A DNA stretch of 12,124 bases from an uncultured Butyrivibrio sp. (lineage in GTDB: Bacteria; Bacillota; Clostridia; Lachnospirales; Lachnospiraceae): the NCBI GenBank assembly GCA_947169985.1, contig CAMVRW010000043.1, forward strand, positions 1 to 12,124, read 5' to 3'. A model generated the notes under the pieces. The model had not been told where the DNA came from. It did no database searches and saw only the letters and a list, made by a program, of their open reading frames with translations. Positions 7,158 through 12,124 of the stretch are shown here, one piece after another (the stretch's first letter is position 1; each line of letters starts with the position of its first letter). A program made the translations under genes and the position numbers.

Positions 7158-8006
7158 ATGAACTGGAGCAAGATCATTGAAGACGCCATAAGGTTTATTG
7201 AAGAGAACATCACTGAAGATCTGACGGTAGGCAGGATTGCCAAGGAAGTGAATACATCCGCGTTTTATTTCCAAAAGGGCTTTTCCATGCTGTGCGGACT
7301 AACCGTTGGCGAATATGTTCGAATGAGAAGGCTCTCCCTTGCAGGAGAAGAACTGCTCTCTACAGACATCAAGGTGATCGACCTGGCAATGAAGTACGGC
7401 TATGACTCAGCAGACAGCTTCACCAAGGCGTTTACAAGATTTCATGGAAGTACCCCAACTGATGTAAGGACGAATGGTGCGAATATAAAATCCTTTGCAC
7501 CACTGCATATCAAACTGACATTAGACGGAGGAAAAACAATGGAGTACAGAATTGAAAAGAAACCGGCATTTAAGGTAATGGGCGTATCAAGGATAATCGG
7601 ATATGGAGATGGCTACACAACAATCCCCAAGTTCTGGGATGAAGTCTTTTCTGGCAGTGATAACAAGCTTATGGGGATGTATGGCGTTTGCCTTGATGGT
7701 GAAGTTCCCGGAGATGAGTTCCGCTACATGATCGCAGATGATTATAACGAAGACCTGGCAGCCTCAAAGGGCTATGAGGTAAAAGAAATACCAGAATACA
7801 CCTGGGCTGTGTTCCCTTGCCGAGGCGCTATGCCAAAGGCTCTTCAGGACGTCAACACCCAGGTATTTAATGAGTGGCTCCCTGCCAGCAACTATGAGAT
7901 CGCTGCAGGATTCAACATTGAGTTTTACACCGACGAGACCAAGTACAAGCTTGGAACTCAGGACCCTGACTACTACTCAGAAATCTGGGTTCCTGTTAAG
8001 GCCTGA
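7158..8006 (+). CDS. AraC-family regulator with C-terminal GyrI-like effector-binding domain
   Basis: 282 aa from ATG 7158, which has GGAGG 6 nt upstream. The frame stays open upstream to a TTG at 7008, but that stretch is structured noncoding sequence without a ribosome site. Residues 1-105 form the two helix-turn-helix units of the AraC domain, with VGRIAKEVNTSAFYFQKGFS and GYDSADSFTKAFTRFHGSTP. Residues about 127-282 read as the AraC effector-binding (GyrI-like) domain, with the characteristic opening MEYRIEKKPAFKVMGVSR and a C-terminus YSEIWVPVKA. Such proteins sense small, often cationic or hydrophobic compounds and usually activate efflux or detoxification genes. The nearest candidate target is the convergent permease gene, but the ligand and target are not shown by sequence. 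Confidence 0.93.
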   Translation: MNWSKIIEDAIRFIEENITEDLTVGRIAKEVNTSAFYFQKGFSMLCGLTVGEYVRMRRLSLAGEELLSTDIKVIDLAMKYGYDSADSFTKAFTRFHGSTPTDVRTNGANIKSFAPLHIKLTLDGGKTMEYRIEKKPAFKVMGVSRIIGYGDGYTTIPKFWDEVFSGSDNKLMGMYGVCLDGEVPGDEFRYMIADDYNEDLAASKGYEVKEIPEYTWAVFPCRGAMPKALQDVNTQVFNEWLPASNYEIAAGFNIEFYTDETKYKLGTQDPDYYSEIWVPVKA

Positions 8007-8007
8007 T

Positions 8008-9138
8008 TCAGCGACCTAAAAGTAGTGCAAAACAAACCAGAATAATAAGGAATACTACGTTAACAGCGGTGAATACCAACAGGTATTTGCCGCTGTTTTC
8101 TCTATATTCCTTACTATAGGCCTTATAAGAAATCAGCGATGCCATGGATGCAATAAGTGTTCCCAGTCCTCCAACATTAACTCCAAGAAGAAGGTCTTTG
8201 TAATTGGTGGTAAATCCTGAGAGCATCAATGTAGCAGGAACATTACTGATGACCTGGCTTAAGGCAATTGAAATTGCAAACTCCCTTCCACTTAGTACCC
8301 TTTGAAGAAAAGAGCTTATGGCACCAATATTTCCCATGTTTCCTGTAAAGATAAAGAAACCAATAAAGGTCAGCAGCAGTATATAGTCAGCCCTGAAAAG
8401 GATCTTGAAATCCATTCCGCCAACAATTACAAGCACTATGATTGCAAACACATACCAGGGAAGGATTCTTACAACGGATAAAAGAGCTATCACAAAAAGC
8501 ACGCCATAGATTATGATCTGGCGCTTACTTCCAAAGTTGCTGGTGATAACTGAATCCTTGCTGGTGGAAAGGCTCTTTTGCCTGTCAGGCGTTAAGAGAA
8601 AAAGAGCTGCAACCAAAAGGAGTGCTGAAACAAGGCTGTAAGGAAGAAGTGTCAGGATAAATTCCCCAAGTCCCATACCTGTAAGGCCATAGAGATACAG
8701 GTTCTGAGGATTTCCTATAGGAGTCAGCATGCTTCCAAGATTCGCTGCCACAGTCTGAAGTACTACCGTTGGGATCATCATATCTTCTCTGTTGCAGTCA
8801 TGAAGGATCATAAGTGCAAAGGGAACGAAGGTGATCAGCGCCACATCATTAGTGATCAGCATACTTCCAATAAAGCACATGAAGATCAGTACAGCAGAAA
8901 GCTGCCATCCGTTTTTTACCTTTGATAAAAGAACTCCGGCAATCTTTTCAAATACTGCATTTTCCTTAAGTCCCTGGATTATTACCATCAGTCCCCAAAG
9001 GATTCCAAGAGACCTAAAGTCAATATATCCCAGATACTCTTTTCCGGGATGTACAAAAAAAGCTGAGATTATCGCCAGTACCCAGGCGATGGTCAGAACA
9101 GTATCAGGCTTGTGTATCTTTTTCTTTATATTATTCAT
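8008..9138 (-). CDS. ion transporter-superfamily permease (SLC13/ArsB/CitMHS-like)
   Basis: 376 aa, hydrophobic throughout, with roughly ten membrane segments. The protein has two similar halves, each with the family's hairpin signatures: GSMLITNDVALITFVPF (91-107) and NLGSMLTPIGNPQNL (133-147) in the first, SNVPATLMLSGF and NVGGLGTLIASMASLI in the second. These are hallmarks of the SLC13/ArsB/NhaD-type ion transporter superfamily, which carries dicarboxylates, citrate, sulfate, arsenite or Na+. At 376 aa it is shorter than most family members of 420 aa or more, but both signature pairs are present. The ATG has AGAGGT at 8-nt spacing. It converges on the AraC-type regulator with one base between the stop codons and no visible terminator between them. 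The substrate is unknown. Confidence 0.9.
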   Translation of the reverse strand: MNNIKKKIHKPDTVLTIAWVLAIISAFFVHPGKEYLGYIDFRSLGILWGLMVIIQGLKENAVFEKIAGVLLSKVKNGWQLSAVLIFMCFIGSMLITNDVALITFVPFALMILHDCNREDMMIPTVVLQTVAANLGSMLTPIGNPQNLYLYGLTGMGLGEFILTLLPYSLVSALLLVAALFLLTPDRQKSLSTSKDSVITSNFGSKRQIIIYGVLFVIALLSVVRILPWYVFAIIVLVIVGGMDFKILFRADYILLLTFIGFFIFTGNMGNIGAISSFLQRVLSGREFAISIALSQVISNVPATLMLSGFTTNYKDLLLGVNVGGLGTLIASMASLISYKAYSKEYRENSGKYLLVFTAVNVVFLIILVCFALLLGR

Positions 9139-9170
9139 TGAATGTTACCTCTTTCTAAACAACGCCTACT

Positions 9171-9198
9171 ATATTACCACAAAATAATGTTTCTTCAA
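9171..9198 (-). promoter_or_regulatory. promoter of the SLC13/ArsB-like permease gene
   Basis: On the minus strand TTGAAG (9198-9193) is followed after 16 bp by TAATAT (9176-9171), with TGG immediately before it as an extended -10. The predicted start near 9164 gives a leader of about 25 nt. It sits back to back with the plus-strand promoter at 9208-9236, with 9 bp between the two -35 boxes. Confidence 0.55.
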
Positions 9199-9207
9199 AT
9201 CACCGGG

Positions 9208-9236
9208 TTGACTAATCCAGGCAAACGTGTTACATA
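9208..9236 (+). promoter_or_regulatory. promoter of the MFS/ABC-F leader
   Basis: TTGACT (9208-9213, 5 of 6 consensus), 17-bp spacer and TACATA (9231-9236) with TGT directly before it (extended -10). The predicted start is near 9243. It gives a leader of about 335 nt before the MFS start codon. Confidence 0.5.
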
Positions 9237-9406
9237 TAAATTTAGTAAGTTTCCAAGCACAATTTGGAGGTAGAGAGGGATGTTGCGTAGGTGATATTGA
9301 TTCAATAAGTAAAACACTTGCCCGAAAGGGTTATTGCGTTGCGCTTAGTAGTAAGGACAATGTTTGTTCTTATGTTGTGGATCATGTCATTTATTGCATA
9401 TTCTGA
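9212..9406 (+). pseudogene. possible decayed gene fragment in the leader region
   Basis: A 64-codon open frame runs from after a TGA at 9209-9211 to the TGA at 9404-9406, with a GTG at 9227 but no ribosome site. Its translation includes VGDIDSISKTLARKGYCVAL followed by SSKDNVCSYVVDHVIYCIF, which reads like real protein (alternating helix/strand, similar in feel to the N-terminal domain of ATP-grasp enzymes or a Rossmann fold). It lacks a proper start and a continuation. It competes with the leader interpretation and could equally be chance. Confidence 0.2.
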
Positions 9407-9452
9407 TACCGGGAATAGGTGCTTTTTTTGTGGGATAAAGCCCGTTTTCTAA
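9360..9452 (+). CDS. possible 30-residue leader peptide
   Basis: ATG 9360 to TAA 9450-9452, with a modest AAGG 3 nt before the ATG. The peptide is hydrophobic at the start (MFVLMLWIMSFIAY), then SDTGNRCFFCGIKPVF with a Cys-x2-Cys pair and basic residues. Its last codons run through the first copy of a 19-bp tandem repeat, so a ribosome halted there would cover one of two alternative pairing partners. It overlaps the end of the 9212-9406 frame in another phase. I do not recognise the peptide; evidence that it is translated is limited to position and the weak ribosome site. Confidence 0.3.
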   Translation: MFVLMLWIMSFIAYSDTGNRCFFCGIKPVF

Positions 9453-9471
9453 GATAAAGCCTTTGTTTTCA
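9434..9471 (+). repeat. two-copy tandem direct repeat, period 19
   Basis: GATAAAGCCCGTTTTCTAA (9434-9452) is followed at once by GATAAAGCCTTTGTTTTCAA (9453-9472). The first nine bases are identical and the remainder similar. Each copy contains AAAGC, complementary to GCTTT at 9421-9425. The repeat lies in the leader between the small frame and the terminator. Confidence 0.6.
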
Positions 9472-9505
9472 AGGCAGGCTCAGGGTATAGTAATATGATT
9501 TAGTG

Positions 9506-9536
9506 AATCCGTTTGCGTAACGCAGGCGGATTTTTT
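9506..9536 (+). terminator. intrinsic terminator in the leader upstream of the MFS gene
   Basis: AATCCGTTTGCG (9506-9517) pairs along all 12 positions (two G-T wobbles) with CGCAGGCGGATT (9521-9532) around a TAA loop, followed by a continuing T-run to 9536. It is the strongest plus-strand terminator in the window, but no complete gene precedes it on that strand. It ends 42 nt before the MFS ATG. A second weak promoter (TTGTTT-17-TATAGT, 9463-9491) would start transcription only just before it. Confidence 0.85.
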
Positions 9537-9578
9537 ATTGCCGCGAAATTATTATTTTGACTTGCTTAGGAGGACATA

Positions 9579-10865
9579 ATGGAAACAAATTTATCAAAAG
9601 AAATTTCAAAAGAATTAACGGTCAAGAACCCCTTATGGACAAGGGACTTTACCATAATAACAATTGGCAGCGTAGTTTCAATGCTTGGAAACAGTATGGC
9701 TGGCTTTGCAATGAGTCTTATGGTCCTTGATTTTACCGGATCAACCATGCTCTATGCCATATACCTTATGACCTATACTGTACCACAGCTTCTGGTTCCC
9801 ATTTTTTCAGGAGCTATCCTTGACAGGTTTTCAAGGAAAAAGATGATATACACTTTAGACTTTATGATGGGCGGATTATATTTACTCATGGCAATTCTGC
9901 TTACCAGCGGATGGTTCAGTTTCCCAATATTTGCACTGTTTAGCCTGACAGTTGGATCAGTGAGCAGCATTTATATGGTGGCTTATGACAGCTTTTATCC
10001 ACTGCTGATCTCGGAGGGAAATTACTCAAAAGCCTATTCCATAGCCAGTGTGCTTGAGACCTTGGCAGTTTTCATGGTTCCTGTGGCCACATTCTTTTAC
10101 AACATGTTTGGTATGGGGCCACTTATGATGGCCAATGCCGTATGTTTCCTTGTTGCTGCAACTTTGGAGATGCGCATTGAGGCAGAGGAAAAGTACATTG
10201 AAAAGCAAAAGAAGTCGATAGAAGGTGAAAACCTGGGTCATGTGCAGAGGATACTTGTGGATATCAAAGAGGGCTTTAGATATCTCTTTTCCGAAAAAGG
10301 ACTTCTGGCAATTGCACTGTACTTCCTGTTTAGCAATATCGCTGGGGGAGCATCTAATGTAATATGCCTTCCCTACTTTAAGAGTAATTTTCCAAATGGA
10401 GAGTATCTCTTTATGTGCATATTCGGAATGGCATTTGTGGGAAGAGGTATTGGCGGATGGTTCCATTACAGAAAAAAGCTGCCTACAAAATATAAGTTTT
10501 ACATAGCTCTTGTGGTCTACATAATGCTTGGAATCTGCGAGGGATTATATCTTTATACTCCTGTTGCAGTTGCCATGGTCCTCTCCTTCCTGACTGGAAT
10601 TGGAGGAGTCACAAGCTACACCATAAGGATATCTTCAACTCAGAGCTATGTTCCCGATGAAAAGAAAGGCAGATTTAACGGTGCTTTTCAGGTGCTTAGC
10701 ACAGCCGGAACACTTTTTGCAGAGCTGATGGCTGGTATTCTTACGGTGTATCTCGATGAAAGAGCAGTTCTTTTGCTATTTGAGATGTTGGCAGTTGTGG
10801 CAGCTATTGTGATCATCGGTGGAAACAAGAAATACGTTAAAGCAATTTATAATAGAAATATGTAA
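9579..10865 (+). CDS. MFS drug exporter, Mef-like
   Basis: 428 aa with about 12 membrane segments. AGGAGG lies 5 nt before the ATG. Motif A of the major facilitator superfamily is clear in the TM2-TM3 loop: GAILDRFSRKK (78-88). A hydrophilic central loop around residues 194-225 (EMRIEAEEKYIEKQKKSIEG) divides two six-helix halves, as usual. Length and organisation match the Mef/MFS_3 group of proton-driven exporters. The ABC-F gene follows after 27 nt on the same strand, reproducing the mef-msr operon order in which MFS efflux and ribosome protection act together against macrolides. The sequence is clearly diverged from classical Mef(A), so the substrate is inferred from context. It is probably controlled by the terminator-bearing leader at 9243-9578. 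Confidence 0.9.
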   Translation: METNLSKEISKELTVKNPLWTRDFTIITIGSVVSMLGNSMAGFAMSLMVLDFTGSTMLYAIYLMTYTVPQLLVPIFSGAILDRFSRKKMIYTLDFMMGGLYLLMAILLTSGWFSFPIFALFSLTVGSVSSIYMVAYDSFYPLLISEGNYSKAYSIASVLETLAVFMVPVATFFYNMFGMGPLMMANAVCFLVAATLEMRIEAEEKYIEKQKKSIEGENLGHVQRILVDIKEGFRYLFSEKGLLAIALYFLFSNIAGGASNVICLPYFKSNFPNGEYLFMCIFGMAFVGRGIGGWFHYRKKLPTKYKFYIALVVYIMLGICEGLYLYTPVAVAMVLSFLTGIGGVTSYTIRISSTQSYVPDEKKGRFNGAFQVLSTAGTLFAELMAGILTVYLDERAVLLLFEMLAVVAAIVIIGGNKKYVKAIYNRNM

Positions 10866-10892
10866 TCAGATTCCTTCGAAAGGAGGTGTGAC

Positions 10893-12124
10893 ATGTCTAA
10901 GAAAATTCTTATCAGTGCAGAAAATATAAAACAGATATATGGCGAACAGACAGTTCTGGATTTTGAAAGGTTCTATCTGTATGAGGGAGAAAAGGTTGGA
11001 TTAGTTGGAATGAACGGAGCCGGGAAAACAACTCTCTTGCGGATTTTAGCCGGACAGATAGAGCCCTCGTCCGGAAGCGTTAAGCTTGATTGTATCCCGT
11101 TTTACTTTGAGCAGTTTGGAAGCGGAAACTCATATTTCGATACTGATTATACCGAGGCAGGGAAGATGGGGGTCAGCGACCAGATGTGGCAGGAGAAAGT
11201 CAGCGGAGGTGAGGATACCAGAATAAGACTTGCAGAGCTCTTTTCAAGTCAAAGGGCTGTGGCGTTTTTGGATGAGCCCACATCAAATCTGGATAGCGCC
11301 GGTGTTGAGCTTTTGAAAAAGAGACTTATAGAGATAGAATCTATGGTCCTTATCAGTCATGACAGATCCTTGTTAAATGAAGTATGTGACAGGATCGTAG
11401 AGGTTTCTTTTGGCGAGCTCCATTTTTATAATGGAAATTACGATGATTACCTGGAACAAAAGGAGCAGCAAAGAAAGACAGAATATGCCGAGTACGAAAG
11501 TTACCAGGCTGAAAAACAAAGGTTAACAAATGTCTATCGGCAAAAGAAAGCCAAGGCTAAGTCCATTGAGAAAAAACCAAAGAATATCTCAGCCAGCGAG
11601 GCTAAAGCCATTGCCCTTTGCGGAAACAGAAAGCCGGAGGACAAGGCTCGTAACATGGAAAAGAGTGCTGAGAATGTCCTAAAGCGCATCGAGCACATGG
11701 AGGTTAAGCAAAAGCCAAAGGAGGAACCGGTTGCCAGACCTGATTTCAGATTGACTAATCCGCCGAGGAATCCCATTGTTATAAGAGGTGAGCATCTTAC
11801 CTTTGGTTATGATGACAAGCTTATCTTTGATGATGCTGACTTTATGATACGAAACGGGTCAAAGGTTGCTCTTGTTGGTGAGAACGGAGCAGGAAAGACT
11901 ACACTGATCGAGCTTATCGACGAGGGAGAGTTAGTATATGTGGTTCCGGGAGCCAAGATAGGCTACGCAAGACAGAACATGTCCCAGATAGATATGGAAA
12001 AGACTGTTCTTGAAAATGTAAGGGATGTGAGCATCCAGTCCGAGAGTATAGCACGTATCATACTGGCGAGACTTCTTTTAACTGAAAGAGATATCCGGAA
12101 GAAGGCAAAAGAGCTGTCGGGTGG
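10893..12124 (+). CDS. ABC-F protein, probable antibiotic-resistance (ribosome protection) type; cut by the right edge
   Basis: 410 codons are visible from ATG 10893, which has a near-perfect AAAGGAGGTG ribosome site. There are no membrane segments. First ABC domain: Walker A GMNGAGKTT (39-47), signature VSGGE (103-107), Walker B AVAFLDEPTSNLD (122-134, catalytic E128) and SHDR switch (155-158). A charged, Lys/Glu-rich linker at about 182-285 corresponds to the interdomain linker that reaches toward the peptidyl transferase centre. Second domain: Walker A GENGAGKTT (329-337), with the second signature LSGG just at the window end; its Walker B is outside. Both E/K residues needed in domain 1 are present. 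The first domain lacks a long arm insertion between Walker A and signature, as in the Lsa/Vga/Msr-like resistance group rather than housekeeping EttA. It shares an operon with the MFS exporter. The drug class is not determinable here. Confidence 0.92.
   Translation, partial: MSKKILISAENIKQIYGEQTVLDFERFYLYEGEKVGLVGMNGAGKTTLLRILAGQIEPSSGSVKLDCIPFYFEQFGSGNSYFDTDYTEAGKMGVSDQMWQEKVSGGEDTRIRLAELFSSQRAVAFLDEPTSNLDSAGVELLKKRLIEIESMVLISHDRSLLNEVCDRIVEVSFGELHFYNGNYDDYLEQKEQQRKTEYAEYESYQAEKQRLTNVYRQKKAKAKSIEKKPKNISASEAKAIALCGNRKPEDKARNMEKSAENVLKRIEHMEVKQKPKEEPVARPDFRLTNPPRNPIVIRGEHLTFGYDDKLIFDDADFMIRNGSKVALVGENGAGKTTLIELIDEGELVYVVPGAKIGYARQNMSQIDMEKTVLENVRDVSIQSESIARIILARLLLTERDIRKKAKELSG

Larger units (their letters stand above)
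9243..9578 (+). other. long structured mRNA leader of the MFS/ABC-F operon, candidate attenuator
   Basis: No large gene lies here. Reading from the predicted start: GGAGG (9266-9270) 9 nt before a five-codon frame ATG TTG CGT AGG TGA (9280-9294, peptide MLRR); a GNRA-capped hairpin CCC-GAAA-GGG (9321-9330); a 30-codon frame (9360-9452); GCTTT (9421-9425), which can pair with either of two AAAGC copies (9437-9441 and 9456-9460); hairpin GCCTT/AAGGC (9459-9475); then the intrinsic terminator at 9506-9536. Small frames plus alternative pairings plus a terminator ahead of a resistance-type operon is the layout of translation-dependent attenuation as known for mef-msr, erm and other ABC-F genes. 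The elements are visible; the mechanism is inference. Confidence 0.5.

Noticed and set aside
10026-10466. 146-codon open frame on the minus strand inside the MFS gene
   Set aside because: It lies wholly opposite the exporter gene, has no ribosome site, and its translation shows no protein-like pattern.
11534-11776. 80-codon minus-strand frame inside the ABC-F gene
   Set aside because: It is the shadow of the Lys/Glu-rich linker; the plus-strand frame is clearly coding.
1-12124. CRISPR array, insertion sequence or toxin-antitoxin pair
   Set aside because: No spaced direct-repeat array, transposase or small paired toxin/antitoxin frames were seen on either strand.

Overview
The window looks like a low-to-moderate GC Firmicutes chromosome, most likely Lachnospiraceae (Butyrivibrio-like). 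This is inferred from strong AGGAGG ribosome sites, YesM/YesN-type two-component proteins, a tRNA gene without an encoded CCA, and the general protein style; no marker gene fixes the genus.

Left half (1-6661), all on the minus strand. Transcription runs from a membrane GGDEF protein through an HptA/iron-type binding lipoprotein, a YesM-type histidine kinase and a YesN-type AraC response regulator. The four genes are packed with overlaps or gaps of 2 nt or less. After 150 bases comes a second, probably highly expressed, solute-binding lipoprotein that runs off the left edge. Between the two lies a 13-bp perfect inverted repeat followed by a T-run, which could terminate the regulator operon, attenuate transcription into the binding-protein gene, or act as an operator. 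The layout resembles HptA-HptS-HptR systems, in which an extracellular binding protein informs a kinase/regulator pair that controls an uptake system. The unusual addition is the leading GGDEF protein, whose signature is degenerate (GGDVF).

Middle (6777-9138). A tRNA-Arg(CCU) with its own promoter and a long terminator hairpin is followed by a structured noncoding stretch containing several hairpins and a 54-bp imperfect inverted repeat. Next is an AraC-family regulator with a C-terminal GyrI-like effector domain. It is convergent, with a 1-nt gap, with an ion transporter-superfamily permease.

Right part (9139-12124), plus strand. A leader of about 335 nt has a recognisable promoter, small ORFs, a short tandem repeat and a strong intrinsic terminator ending 42 nt before the first start codon. 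It precedes an MFS exporter of the Mef type and an ABC-F protein truncated by the right edge. MFS plus ABC-F is the arrangement of the mef-msr macrolide-resistance operon, and a terminator in the leader suggests antibiotic-responsive attenuation. This is the most promising candidate for a little-described regulated system in the window, followed by the GGDEF/binding-protein/kinase/regulator operon.
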